64,000 nt of DNA, taken from Legionella lytica (GTDB lineage Bacteria; Pseudomonadota; Gammaproteobacteria; Legionellales; Legionellaceae). Below the pieces are notes generated by a model. It searched no databases, was not told the origin of the DNA, and saw nothing but the letters and a program-made list of their open reading frames with translations. Where the stretch lies: the NCBI RefSeq assembly GCF_023921225.1, contig NZ_CP071528.1:248001-312000 (forward strand). Direction: 5' to 3'. Of this stretch, positions 9,314 to 18,332 are shown piece after piece (position 1 is the stretch's first letter; each line of letters begins with the position of its first letter). Both the position numbers and the translations under genes were made by a program.

Positions 9314-9751
9314 CTAATTTAGAGCCCGTATTTCCACCATAGAAGTACTTTTAATTCCTAGGCGATTTGCTGCCGCATAAGAAATATCTATAATTCGTCT
9401 ACTATAAAAAGGACCTCGATCATTAATACGAACCACCACTGTGCGTCCATTGTTTAAATTCGTAACTCGTACACGGGTATTAAATGGAAGCGTAGTATGT
9501 GCGGCCGTCATAGAATACATATTGTATCTCTCTCCATTAGATGTCTTATGGCGATGCAAGCGATTACTATAAAACGAAGCCAGGCCTCGTGCTTTATATC
9601 CTTTTGCAGATTTAAGAGGTCTATAGACCTTGCCCTTAACTTTATAAGAAGCTACTCCATGTTCGTGATGATTTGCTTTTATACAACCGGTTAAACTAAA
9701 TAATAATCCTGTAATTATAAAATATTGTATCGTTTTAATGGCTAATCTCAT
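9314..9751 (-). CDS. rlpA: RlpA-like septal lipoprotein
   Basis: 145 residues from ATG 9751; the frame also has a TTG four codons earlier. The signal peptide ends in the lipobox LTGC (Cys 23), so the mature protein is a lipoprotein. Residues about 55-145 form the double-psi beta-barrel of RlpA: ARGLASFYSNRLHRHKTSNGE, TAAHTTLPFNTRVRV and the conserved INDRGPF with the catalytic Asp. RlpA proteins cut denuded peptidoglycan glycan strands at the septum. It is short and lacks the C-terminal SPOR domain of the E. coli protein, as in many gamma-proteobacterial RlpA-like proteins. Confidence 0.88.
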   Translation of the reverse strand: MRLAIKTIQYFIITGLLFSLTGCIKANHHEHGVASYKVKGKVYRPLKSAKGYKARGLASFYSNRLHRHKTSNGERYNMYSMTAAHTTLPFNTRVRVTNLNNGRTVVVRINDRGPFYSRRIIDISYAAANRLGIKSTSMVEIRALN

Positions 9752-10091
9752 GATTACACTCAAACACCAAATAAGTCTGCAAACATATCATATTGATTAA
9801 AATATGGCGATACATTTAATGTTCCTTAGTATTGGATAAACAACACGCGTAGTTGGATGAAATGTGCGATTTAGAATAATACAAAGAAAAGAATGGACAT
9901 CTAACATACCTTAAACGATTAAGTAGATATCCGATAGAAAAGAAATTTGACTACAACACTGAGCACAGCACATTGCAACATTGCTTTATCATCATCAAGA
10001 CCAAAAACCAAGACTATTGTCTCGGGAATGCCGAGACAATATACCGTTAGATCGTGTCGTCAAATTTTAAAATTTAAATTGATGGCCCCGT
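9752..10091. other. Intergenic with one strong hairpin
   Basis: No gene seen. Holds the perfect hairpin at 10016-10040 and presumably the promoter of the rlpA-like gene. Confidence 0.5.
10016..10040 (-). terminator. Perfect 10-bp hairpin after the GH16 gene
   Basis: ATTGTCTCGG / CCGAGACAAT with a 5-base loop, about 50 bases beyond the stop of the complement-strand glucanase. The symmetric A/T-ended stem could stop transcription from both sides. Confidence 0.55.
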
Positions 10092-11339
10092 TCATGGAAT
10101 TATTACTTCATACTTGATTAATTCAGAAGTGGTCTCACCACATTGAGAATTTAAATAGTAAGTATACTTGCCAGATTGACCAGGAAGCGTGTTTTCAGTC
10201 CAGGTTATGGCAGCGCCCTTCCATAAAAGTTGTTGTACCCAATTTCTGACCTGGTATTCATTTATCGGTAAACTACCTTCTGGTTTTTGCCATTTTAAAG
10301 TGACACTTTTCTTATCGGTAGTATAGGTCGATGTGATATTAGCTGGTGGCTTACATATACTTGGCGATTTTACATTATAGATTTTAATGCTTTGTACAAG
10401 CATACTGGCGCTCTTCATGTGTGGGTTTGGAGCACCTGCGTAAGGTCCTCCCATTGCTAAATTTACAATCAGATAATAGCCACCCTCAGGATTATTAAAC
10501 CCTCTGCTTAAAGCATTGGCTCCATCCGCAGGTAAGCTATCGGTTTTAAGCGGTCCCCAGATTTTTTGATTATCAAAATATCCTGTAATAATATAACCAT
10601 TTTTAGTGCTTTGGCTGTCCTTTTCCCATTCAAAGCCCCATTTATGAAACTGATTATATAATTTGTCGCTTTCCGTTTTGGTAACTAATCGATATCCTGG
10701 ACCTTTACAGTCACCACCGGTACAACTTGGAGAATTACCATTAAAATGAAGCGCTGCAGTACTGACATTAAAGTCAGTATTTTTAGGATAAGCCTCCATA
10801 ATATCGATTTCACCATTATTCGGCCATTGACTATCGTCTGTAGGCAATAACCAAATCGCCGGCCACAAGCCCGTATTATAATTGGCAGGATTTTGCTGAG
10901 TTTCACAGGAGCCATCATCACTGGTTTCACAGCGAGGTAATTTGGCTACAACCTCAAGATAGCCATGGCTCGTCGTGCTGGTATCCCAAGTGGCTGAATT
11001 TATCGGGGAATTATAAGGAGGACTTTCGAGATTTCTACGCGTCATAATCTCGCCCGAAAGCCAATAGTTATCATTGACCTTTATTGCACTTAATTTGAGT
11101 TGCCCGGGTTGCTTTACATTGTCCCAATACGGTGCAACTAAGGTAGTATCGTAAACATTAATTTCACCAGACTTACGATGATCGTAGTTAGTGGAAGCGT
11201 AATAATTTAATCCCTCTTCATTTTTATCAGTAAGGATATTGCGGGAGAAGCTGCACTGTTTATTTTGATCAAAAGAGCAAGGCATTGCGTGCAGGAAGTG
11301 AGGAAAAAGTAATGGTATGAGGGCAACTATCTTGTTCAT
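10092..11339 (-). CDS. Secreted GH16-family endo-beta-glucanase
   Basis: 415 residues: a signal peptide (1-18), a GH16 beta-jelly-roll domain (about 45-320) and a C-terminal fibronectin-III-like domain (about 325-415). The catalytic signature GEIDIMEAYP gives nucleophile Glu177, Asp179 and acid/base Glu182. LWPAIWLLP and WGFEWEKD are typical flanking motifs. The enzyme should hydrolyse beta-1,3 or beta-1,3/1,4-glucans outside the cell. The Cys pairs in the CETSDDGSC and CTGGDC loops suggest disulfides. Legionella species secrete a GH16-type glucanase. The gene stands alone with a hairpin behind it. Confidence 0.9.
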   Translation of the reverse strand: MNKIVALIPLLFPHFLHAMPCSFDQNKQCSFSRNILTDKNEEGLNYYASTNYDHRKSGEINVYDTTLVAPYWDNVKQPGQLKLSAIKVNDNYWLSGEIMTRRNLESPPYNSPINSATWDTSTTSHGYLEVVAKLPRCETSDDGSCETQQNPANYNTGLWPAIWLLPTDDSQWPNNGEIDIMEAYPKNTDFNVSTAALHFNGNSPSCTGGDCKGPGYRLVTKTESDKLYNQFHKWGFEWEKDSQSTKNGYIITGYFDNQKIWGPLKTDSLPADGANALSRGFNNPEGGYYLIVNLAMGGPYAGAPNPHMKSASMLVQSIKIYNVKSPSICKPPANITSTYTTDKKSVTLKWQKPEGSLPINEYQVRNWVQQLLWKGAAITWTENTLPGQSGKYTYYLNSQCGETTSELIKYEVIIP

Positions 11340-11402
11340 AATATCCGTATTTTTTAATTAATGGCTTAATTGTATAGAAGATTCCTATTAAAAATGCAAA
11401 TT

Positions 11403-11431
11403 GACCTCTGGCAAGGATCTTTGTAAAAAAG
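11403..11431 (+). repeat. Solitary copy of a MITE-type terminal repeat
   Basis: GACCTCTGGCAAGGATCTTT... continuing into GTAAAAAAGG. It matches, with a few differences, the 36-bp inverted ends of the element at 17059-17293. No partner end is nearby, so it is a remnant or an end shared with an IS. Confidence 0.55.
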
Positions 11432-11624
11432 GCGCAGAATAAGGCGCATGATTAAATGGGGTTAATTCTCTTAACTGACGGCCCTCCCATGTACCAAAAA
11501 AACGTAACCCTGTTTAAACGAAAATAGAAAAATAAGTTATTTGCACTTATTATAGTTAAATCAATTGTGCCTCTAAATAAAATTCGTGATAATAAACAAT
11601 TAATACACAACTGATTAGCAACCA

Positions 11625-12632
11625 ATGCTGAACATTCAAGAAAATATTGACTTAACCCCCTTAAATACATTGCGCTTAAAATCAACGGCGTCTCAGTATG
11701 TTGTCTTAAATCAAGTCGAGCAATTAGATGAACTTAGAGAAATCATCTCTAAGTTCTCCAAGTTCTTTATCTTAGGAGGCGGAAGTAATTTAATTCTACC
11801 TGCCCTATATCAAGGCTTAGTTATTCATAATAAATTACGTGGTATCACAATTACTAAAGTTGGCCAAGAACAGATTGTTACAGCAATGGCTGGTGAAAAT
11901 TGGGATGTGTTTGTGGCTTATTGTAACACTCATGGTGCTTTTGGGTTGGAAAATTTAAGCTTAATCCCCGGCACGGTGGGTGCATCGCCAATTCAAAATA
12001 TTGGTGCATACGGAGTCGAGGTTAAAGATTTTATCAAAGAGGTTCTGGTATATGATCTTCAAACTGCAAAACTGGTTAGCCTTAGTAACAGCGAATGCCA
12101 ATTTAGTTATCGAAACAGTGTTTTAAAAAATAATTCCCGTTTTATAGTAATTAGCGTCAGTTTTACTTTATTAACGGAACCTAATCTTAATGCTAATTAC
12201 GGTGATGTTGCACAAAGGCTTTCATCGTTAACTAATCCAATCCCCTATGACTTGCGTAATATAATTATTAATATTCGTCAAAGTAAATTACCTAATCCCG
12301 ACGAGCTAGGTAATGCAGGTAGTTTTTTTCATAATCCTGTTATATCAAAGGAAATCGCACAGCAATTATGTATTCAATATCCTAGTTTACCGACGTTCCC
12401 CACACATGATCCTGAGAAAGTTAAAGTATCAGCCGGCTGGCTGATTGATAGTTTGGGTCTGAAGGGATTTCGACAAGGGAATGTTGGTATTTACCAGAAG
12501 CATGCGTTGGTTATGGTAAACTATGGTGGTGCTTATCAAGCAGAATTATTGGAGTTTGCCGATTGGATTCAATCGAAAATTAAAGCGCATTATGATGTGG
12601 AACTTAACATTGAACCTATTATTTTAAATTGA
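11625..12632 (+). CDS. murB: UDP-N-acetylenolpyruvoylglucosamine reductase, type I MurB
   Basis: 335 residues, full length for the E. coli-type (type I) enzyme. It has the N-terminal FAD-binding block (FILGGGSNLIL), GLENLSLIPGTVGASPIQNIGAYGVE, the YRNS loop and the catalytic GNAGSFFHNP with the proton-donor Ser, then AGWLIDSLGLKG. It reduces UDP-GlcNAc-enolpyruvate to UDP-MurNAc with NADPH in cytosolic peptidoglycan synthesis. It is not in a cell-wall cluster here. As I recall it, Legionella carries another murB in its division and cell-wall cluster, so this may be a second gene. Confidence 0.92.
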   Translation: MLNIQENIDLTPLNTLRLKSTASQYVVLNQVEQLDELREIISKFSKFFILGGGSNLILPALYQGLVIHNKLRGITITKVGQEQIVTAMAGENWDVFVAYCNTHGAFGLENLSLIPGTVGASPIQNIGAYGVEVKDFIKEVLVYDLQTAKLVSLSNSECQFSYRNSVLKNNSRFIVISVSFTLLTEPNLNANYGDVAQRLSSLTNPIPYDLRNIIINIRQSKLPNPDELGNAGSFFHNPVISKEIAQQLCIQYPSLPTFPTHDPEKVKVSAGWLIDSLGLKGFRQGNVGIYQKHALVMVNYGGAYQAELLEFADWIQSKIKAHYDVELNIEPIILN

Positions 12633-12714
12633 ATTCTCTGCGCTCACGACTAATCCTCGTGCAGGCATTGCTGTAAGGCCATAACTATTTAGCGAATTCA
12701 CCTCACGAATACCA

Positions 12715-13200
12715 CTAGCTTTTTTGGGCAACCCAAACGGTTGCTTCTCCGCATTCTGGATCTCTTATTTTATGCACTAATACTTTAAAATTATTATCCA
12801 TGAGAATCTGTTTATATTCTTCCGTAGAAAGCGACGCGTGGTATAAATCGTGTCCACCATTATCACTCCATACCTCACTGTATTCGGGTCCAGACGTAAA
12901 AATTAATAAACCAGCTTGCTCAACAAAGGAAGCCAATAACGTTAATGTCTTACGCTGATCGTCATGCGGTAAATGGAAAAAACTATGCCAAGCAATAACT
13001 GCATGAAATTTTTCTGGTAAGTCCAAAGTGCGCATATCTGCTAAAAGCCATCTTCCTTTTAAAAATCGTTGCTTGCACAACTCAATCATTTTTTTGCTAG
13101 CATCTACTCCGGTTACTATATACCCTTCACTACTATTAACTCAAGAAATTCGCTGATCAGCCCCATAGCGACAAGATAATCGTATCAAAAGTAACAAAAA
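12715..13200 (-). pseudogene. SAM-dependent methyltransferase, 5'-truncated and frameshifted
   Basis: The open part (13089-12715) encodes the C-terminal half of a class I methyltransferase (FHAVIAWHSFFHLPHDDQR, LLIFTSGP). Reading upstream without a start, the same frame gives GYIVTGVDASKKMIELC, the normal SAM-binding strand, but meets a stop. Before it, another frame gives ISEFLEL and a decayed glycine-rich motif (LSCRYG where LDLGCGxG is expected). The SAM-binding N-terminus is therefore lost and the gene is probably dead. A truncated protein from ATG 13089 could not bind SAM normally. Confidence 0.75.
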
Positions 13201-13350
13201 GTGGAAAATTTAATAAACAGGTAATAAACTAAATATATTTAATGATTCATTACGGTATAAATTGATTTATATTTACACTTAAATATAAGATAACAATTGC
13301 GCTCTCTAAGTGGGGAGCGTTGACAGAATAGGTAGTCATGGAGGACATAA

Positions 13351-13842
13351 ATGAAAATCTGGCGATTAATTGTTGTTGGTGTTTTATTGTTACTTTCTTT
13401 AAATATAGCAAATGCAGCGGGCACTAATATCGTTAACTTTTCTCAATTAGTGCAAGCTGTTGAAAATGGCAATGATGTTAGAGCAATTATCCATTTTGAT
13501 AACTGTCTGGTGACTGAACCATCACTTAGAAGGCAAGTTGCCAGACGATTAGATGGTGCTACAACGCGATTTAATTTTACCCATTATTTTCATGCTCAAG
13601 AAACTATTAATGAACGATTAATCGATACAGTCACCACCTCGATGAAGATTTTTATAGAACGACCTACAGGGGAATCTTTAATTTTATCTGGTCGTTTAAA
13701 TGTTTTTGAAGATAATACCGCAACACTTCACCTTAATTTCTTTGACCCCGTTTTGCAAAAACAACAATTGGTTGTCGATTGGACTTGTAACATTAGTAAT
13801 GGTCAAGATAATAATGGTTTAGTGTTATTTGATATTTCCTAA
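13351..13842 (+). CDS. VirK-family exported protein
   Basis: 163 residues with a clear signal peptide (1-22, cleavage after NANA). The mature part begins NFSQLVQAVENGNDVRAIIHFDNC, the pattern of VirK-family proteins annotated in Legionella, followed by a beta-rich region and a second conserved Cys (DWTCNI) that could pair with the first. VirK proteins are periplasmic and linked to virulence, but their biochemistry is unknown. GGAGG sits 10 bases before the start. It is a single gene, tail-to-tail with maf. Confidence 0.65.
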   Translation: MKIWRLIVVGVLLLLSLNIANAAGTNIVNFSQLVQAVENGNDVRAIIHFDNCLVTEPSLRRQVARRLDGATTRFNFTHYFHAQETINERLIDTVTTSMKIFIERPTGESLILSGRLNVFEDNTATLHLNFFDPVLQKQQLVVDWTCNISNGQDNNGLVLFDIS

Positions 13843-14010
13843 TTACTATTTTTAATGGCAATAGCCCACTACCCTACCTGCTGGCCAATTTCCGGGAAGG
13901 ACGCTCTCCGATTGAAGATAATTTTAATAAGATGCTTGATCAAAATAGCCTTGAGCTTGGTTTGTGAGACTGGGCCGTAAAGCTCAGCCTCCGTTTTTCT
14001 CGACAGGTAA

Positions 14011-14601
14011 CTAGATGCTTTGACTAGAGAGTTTTTTCATAATTTCCTCAATAGGCAAACCCATCACATTGTAATACGAACCTTTAATTTCTTTAACAAA
14101 GGTATCATGCACGCTCTGGATGCCATATCCCCCTGCTTTATCAAAAGGATCTCCGGAATCAATGTAGTTTTGTATTTGTTGTTCCGTAAGCTGGTGAAAA
14201 GTAATCTGCGTTGCCACGTAATCAATCCACCATCGTTGCTCTGGTAAAAAAACCAGAGCATAACCCGTATAAACCGTATGCGATTTTCCACTGAGCATAC
14301 TTAACATTCGGTATGCATCTTTGGTGTCGTGTGGTTTTTCTAAAATGTGATCTTCATAAGCTACAGTGGTATCTGCTGCAAGAATTAGATCTGCTGCGCC
14401 CGCATCAACCCGCGGCAAAATAGCTTGTGCTTTTTCCCTTGCAAGTCGAGTTACATAAGCTTTCGCCTCTTCCTCTTTTTGCTGAATCTCGTCAATATTT
14501 GCGGGCATAACAACAGCCGCCAATCCATGTTCCTCTACTATTTGTAAGCGTCTGGGAGAGGTACTCGCTAAAATTACTTTTAATAAATGAATCGGTTTCA
14601 T
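14011..14601 (-). CDS. maf: Maf-family nucleotide pyrophosphatase (YhdE type)
   Basis: 196 residues. It has the Maf signatures ASTSPRR (12-18), LILAADTTVAYE, LEKP and GDPFDKAGGYGIQ, with catalytic Asp in AADT. Maf proteins hydrolyse canonical or modified (d)NTPs, typically dTTP/UTP for the YhdE branch, to the monophosphate and pyrophosphate in the cytosol, as a house-cleaning function linked to division arrest. Start at ATG 14601. Transposase fragments begin about 160 bases upstream. Confidence 0.92.
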   Translation of the reverse strand: MKPIHLLKVILASTSPRRLQIVEEHGLAAVVMPANIDEIQQKEEEAKAYVTRLAREKAQAILPRVDAGAADLILAADTTVAYEDHILEKPHDTKDAYRMLSMLSGKSHTVYTGYALVFLPEQRWWIDYVATQITFHQLTEQQIQNYIDSGDPFDKAGGYGIQSVHDTFVKEIKGSYYNVMGLPIEEIMKKLSSQSI

Positions 14602-14763
14602 AAAAAACGCTCATGAGCTTAAAGGGCTAATTTTATCTGTCACTTCGTGCAGAAAAAAGCTTAAGACAAAAAATTATTTTTTAAGCTTTATACAAAAGGA
14701 ATCATTGCAAAATTAGCTTGCAATTACTAGCCTGATGGAGTTGCCCCTATAAAACCGGACCAC

Positions 14764-14946
14764 TTAGCCCTCCTTTAAACCTCTGATAAACTGTCTTGGT
14801 GCCATCATTTTTAGCCCTTTATGAGGAGCATTTTCATTATAGTCATGAAACCATTCAGGTAATTGTTTCATGAGGGTATGAGCATCAAAGGGGTCACTAA
14901 AAGCCACATAATCTCTTTTAAACGTTTTAACGAATGCTTCAGCCAT
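14764..14946 (-). pseudogene. IS3-family transposase, C-terminal fragment
   Basis: 60 codons: MAEAFVKTFKRDYV, LPEWFHDYNENAPHKGL and MAPRQFIRG, the end of an IS3-family OrfB integrase core with its last catalytic Glu region. Upstream sequence is replaced abruptly at about 14950 by a different transposase on the other strand. Confidence 0.8.
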
Positions 14947-14949
14947 ACC

Positions 14950-15353
14950 AGGGATTTATTATTTAACCCGCATCAAGATCAAACGATTCAACGAATTCAC
15001 GAAGAAGACGCTGAGCATATTTATGTGATTCAAGACAGTACATTTTACAATTATACGAATCACAGTGCCAAAATAGATATGGGTGTTATTGGTAAACAAG
15101 GACGATTCACCCAATTAGGCTTGCTTCAGCATACGGCACTTTGTATATCACAAGATGAAAAGCCGCTGGGCATCATAGCACTTGATTTTATCGGTTACGA
15201 TGCCAAAGGTAATCATATTCTTGCTAAAGAAAAATTGTCTTCATTTTGGATCAAGAAACTCTAAACAATCCAAGCAAAAACCTCCGTACTCTGAATTTGA
15301 GACTACATTGCTTGAAGAACATGCTAAGTTTTTACATGTTAAATTGGATGAGT
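14950..15353 (+). pseudogene. Tn5/IS4-type transposase, internal fragment
   Basis: From about 14950 the plus strand encodes HIYVIQDSTFYNYTNHSAKI, then GLLQHTALCISQDEKPLGI, matching the first catalytic Asp region of Tn5-like (IS4 group) transposases (VIQDTT...NYT). The frame breaks at 15264. A piece in another frame (SEFETTLLEEHAKFLHVKLDE) runs to about 15353. Both ends of the gene are missing. An apparent ORF from 14863 joins it to antisense IS3 sequence and is not a real start. Confidence 0.7.
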
Positions 15354-15477
15354 AAAATTCATTTTTGCAGTCAATAAAACGGGGAGTTTCGTAACCACCC
15401 TACCTTTCTCCATAAGGCATCCAAAAATCAATACTAATAAAGTGAAGTAATATTGTTAAGTTTTCTTAATTAAATTG

Positions 15478-15600
15478 CTATACGATTTATCGAGATTATT
15501 AACAGAGGTTAATGATGTCAGAGAGCGCCATCAGTCACCACCATCTCTAATTGAATCTAAATATGGGCGTGGTTATATTTTGTTCGCTATAATTATAGGT
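15478..15600 (+). pseudogene. Possible winged-helix regulator fragment
   Basis: The frame encodes PPSLIESKYGRGYILFA, which resembles the end of an OmpR-type winged helix (..LIExxxGxGYxL). No more of such a protein is present, and the frame runs on into the BRCT gene, whose own ribosome site shows it starts later. Weak call. Confidence 0.3.
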
Positions 15601-15618
15601 ACAGACATGGAGGTTGAT

Positions 15619-15993
15619 ATGGCTTTTTTCAAAAAACAAAATTTTAATTTTGATACCTTAGACTCTTTAGATGAAATCAAAGGAAAGCACTTTTATTTAA
15701 CAGGTAATTTTATACAAAAAACTAAACAAGAGTTTGCAGAAGAGATCATCGGCCTTGGAAGAAATTGTCAAGACTTAACAAAAAGGCCTGTGGTAAAACC
15801 CAAAGACAAAGATTATCTAATTATAGGGGGTAATGCTTATCACGATCCGAGTCATGGTAATAATTACAAAAAAGTAAAATCCTGGAATGAAAATAATCCT
15901 GATAAAACAATCCCTATTATTCACCAATTACATTGCGAAGAGTTGCTTGAGAAATACAGAGAGCTGAATCTTACCAGCCCACCAACGAATTAA
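15619..15993 (+). CDS. Stand-alone BRCT-domain protein, 124 aa
   Basis: I start at ATG 15619 because GGAGG lies 5 bases before it; the frame is open further upstream but has no ribosome site there. Residues about 15-115 form one BRCT domain: IKGKHFYLTGNF (strand 1), a helix with EFAEEIIGLGR, DYLIIGG, and IPIIHQLHCEELLEKYR. BRCT domains bind DNA ends or phosphoproteins; in bacteria they usually sit at the end of LigA, so a free one is uncommon outside mobile elements. Partner unknown. Confidence 0.7.
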   Translation: MAFFKKQNFNFDTLDSLDEIKGKHFYLTGNFIQKTKQEFAEEIIGLGRNCQDLTKRPVVKPKDKDYLIIGGNAYHDPSHGNNYKKVKSWNENNPDKTIPIIHQLHCEELLEKYRELNLTSPPTN

Positions 15994-16141
15994 TATACAT
16001 GTCTACTAATTTATAACATCGTGCAGGTAAAAAATTCCTGAAAATGAATTTTATAAGAACACGCATTTATATCCATGCGTATCGGATTATTAAAATCGAC
16101 TTAGTAGACAAAGAGGGTAATAAATAAGCTATAAAAGAATC

Positions 16142-16798
16142 CAGCAGAACAAAACTTTGAACCCTGGGGTTTAGGTGGGGGGCAAACGTGTCAGTTCAGG
16201 CTTCCCACGATTAACGTGATATAGCACAACACCGACAACAGAACGCGCTCCATAAAAAGCTTATCGGTTCAAACATTTTGTACTGCTGGCTTATAGTAAG
16301 TATAGCACTGGAATTGAATACTACTAAATTTATACCTTTTTTATCAGCAAATCACATGGAATCCTAGAGGATAGAATCAATATTGCTATTTGCATGGAGG
16401 AGCTCAAAGATAGTGGATTGAAGATAATACGTGTAGGTTCATGGAAATATTATAAACAATCGTTAGAGTACACTCTATTGATTGTTTATAATATTTCTAT
16501 GGAGAAAAACGCAAGCATCGATCTGCTCTCTTTATGTTCACCCATAGGAATAGCAATATCTTTTTGGTCCGTAGGATTTCAAACGCTTAGTTGATAAAAA
16601 TAGTTATAAAATTTATTATTCTTCAATTCCAGTGCTATACTTACTATAAGCCAGCAGTACAAAATGTTTGAACCGATAAGCTTTTTATGGAGCGCGTTCT
16701 GTTGTCGGTGTTGTGCTATATCACGTTAATCGTGGGAAGCCTGAACTGACACGTTTGCCCCCCACTTAAACCCCAGGGTTCAAAGTTTTGTTCTGCTG
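16142..16798. repeat. 657-bp near-perfect palindrome (fold-back element)
   Basis: The outer arms 16142-16318 and 16622-16798 are 177 bp each and reverse complements, with one mismatch that I can find (G/A about 30 bases from the ends). The centre (about 16441-16500) is another near-perfect hairpin of about 29 bp per arm around a 2-base loop (TAGAGT-AC-ACTCTA). Between them (about 16319-16440 and 16501-16621) the arms are still recognisably related but diverged. All parts share one centre near 16470, so this is one inverted duplication of about 328 bp per arm. A 66-codon frame inside (16394-16594) crosses the palindrome and is probably not a gene. No target duplication is visible. Confidence 0.9.
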
Positions 16799-16829
16799 TT
16801 AACTTGCCATTGCCTCGAAATTAAAAGAG

Positions 16830-16982
16830 ATGACACAGTTATTTAAACACTACCTGGCAATTAAGCCATTACATATTCCAGAAACTTTAATTTCAATTCT
16901 TATTGGTGTCTTTGTAATATTTGGGACTTATTATTTCATTAAAAAAGTGTTTTATGCTTTAAATAAACAAGACGATAAATAA
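16830..16982 (+). CDS. Small single-span membrane protein, 50 aa
   Basis: ATG 16830 with purine-rich AAAAGAG just before. MTQLFKHYLAIKPLHIPETL is followed by one hydrophobic span (ISILIGVFVIFGTYYF) and a basic tail. The frame is open back to a stop at the palindrome edge (16800), so this could be the 3' end of a longer gene cut by that element. Family unknown. Confidence 0.45.
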   Translation: MTQLFKHYLAIKPLHIPETLISILIGVFVIFGTYYFIKKVFYALNKQDDK

Positions 16983-17058
16983 TTTTATAGAATTTTTTTG
17001 TGGCTGGAAGATAAAACTATCGTTGAATACCATAATCAGACCTTGTAGAGTAATTATT

Positions 17059-17293
17059 GACCTCCGGCCGGGATCTTTGTAAAAAAGAGTCATGTCCATA
17101 CAGAGACACAGTAATTAACTGAATCAAAAGATTTTTTACCTATAATAGATGACCCTTGATAATATTAACCCAAATAGAAATGGTTGGCTTTGATATAAAA
17201 TATTAAAAAAAATGGTATATCTGCGGTATAGAGTAAATAATTTGATTAATATTTAATCATGACCCTTTTTTACAAAGATCCCGGCCGGAGGTC
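17059..17293. mobile_element. MITE-like element, 235 bp
   Basis: Terminal inverted repeats 17059-17094 and 17258-17293 (36 bp, one mismatch) begin GACCTCCGGCCGGGATCTTT. The AT-rich core has no reading frame. A related single end is at 11403-11431. Size and non-coding core fit a miniature transposable element moved by an IS elsewhere in the genome. I see no clear target duplication. Confidence 0.75.
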
Positions 17294-17494
17294 CTCAGTG
17301 AGTAAACCGCAAAAACTGAAACTTACAAGTTGATTTATTTTTTTAAGGAGATGATTGGAAGGAATAATTTTTGCTAAAATTTGAATTATCTACTCTAAAA
17401 AATTGACCTTGCATAAATAAATATAACACACTGAAAATAAAAGGATTAGATCATTATCTACAGTGTGTGTAAAGGTAGCTCATTACTAGAAATT

Positions 17495-17722
17495 TTAATT
17501 TAATAATGAGTCGATTTCTTCTGGAGTAGGTCTTGTTTTACCCCAATATATGTATATTAAACGGCCGGAAGCTCCAGAATGCCCAGGAACTTGATCGCTA
17601 GCCTCTGCTTCCACTATAGCTTCATGATGATTTTGATCTTTGTTAACCCAAAAACCATCTATACCAAATAAATCACCAGATTTAACCTGAGCTCCACGTT
17701 GTTGGTTAGGTTCGTTATTCAT
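17495..17722 (-). CDS. Small soluble protein, 75 aa
   Basis: MNNEPNQQRGAQVKSGDLFG..., Gly- and acid-rich, with a C-terminal LIYIYWGKTRP strand. Opens at ATG 17722 with AGGAAAG 7 bases before it. No membrane segment. I do not recognise it; the compact beta pattern (KSGDLFGIDGFWV) recalls small YjzC-like proteins, but this is a guess. Confidence 0.55.
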   Translation of the reverse strand: MNNEPNQQRGAQVKSGDLFGIDGFWVNKDQNHHEAIVEAEASDQVPGHSGASGRLIYIYWGKTRPTPEEIDSLLN

Positions 17723-18047
17723 TTCCTTTCTCCTAAAACATGATCCATCTTTTTAAGTATAGGTGCTTGGATAATGCGGTATTATCGTACACATATGTAT
17801 TTACACATATTTTTCAACAGGCCGGGGGGATTTCTTTGCTTCCCTATTCTATTTATCGATCAAACAAAAGGAAAAGATAAAAAAATGTAAGAAATACGGT
17901 TAATTATTCTAAGTTCTTATTGGACAATACTTATATTTAACTTGATGAATGGAAATAAATTCCCGCAAATATGCGCGGCAACCTAGCCAATCCTATAAGT
18001 CATTAACTTGTATTGACATATTAATGTCTTCTTCGTCCTCATTCCTT
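17723..18047. other. Intergenic, nothing recognised
   Basis: AT-rich region between two complement-strand small genes. No frame, repeat or hairpin of note. Confidence 0.45.
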
Positions 18048-18278
18048 TTAGATCACATCTAACAAGCTTTTCACCTTTGTAGAAATTTTAACTTTATAAT
18101 AGGTATTTCGATTTAATTTAAAGCTTTTACATTCTGGTGTGTTTTTAGGAAATTCTTCAATCGCACTTTGACCGGTGGATTCGCTTTTTATAAAGAAATG
18201 TGAATCACCATTATGCTGAAATATAAAGGTGGGAGGCTCTGTTGATTCTGTATAGTTAGATTGTTTTTGGATTTCCAT
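18048..18278 (-). CDS. Small soluble protein, 76 aa
   Basis: I choose ATG 18278 because AAGGAAAA lies 5 bases upstream. The open frame extends to 18371, but that part is the transposon-end repeat. Sequence MEIQKQSNYTESTEPPTFIF..., mixed polar, no signal peptide or membrane segment. Not recognised. Confidence 0.5.
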   Translation of the reverse strand: MEIQKQSNYTESTEPPTFIFQHNGDSHFFIKSESTGQSAIEEFPKNTPECKSFKLNRNTYYKVKISTKVKSLLDVI

Positions 18279-18332
18279 ATAATTTTCCTTATTTTTAGTT
18301 TGGCAAAAGTATACCACAGCGAATTTACAATA

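Noticed and set aside
11452..11685. 77-codon complement frame upstream of murB
   Set aside because: It overlaps the murB start and promoter region, has no ribosome site and reads as antisense.
14863..15264. 133-codon frame as an intact gene
   Set aside because: Its first 30 codons are antisense to an IS3 fragment; only the second part is (Tn5-like) transposase.
16394..16594. 66-codon frame inside the large palindrome
   Set aside because: It runs across the palindrome centre and both arms, so its sequence is dictated by the inverted repeat; no ribosome site or family.
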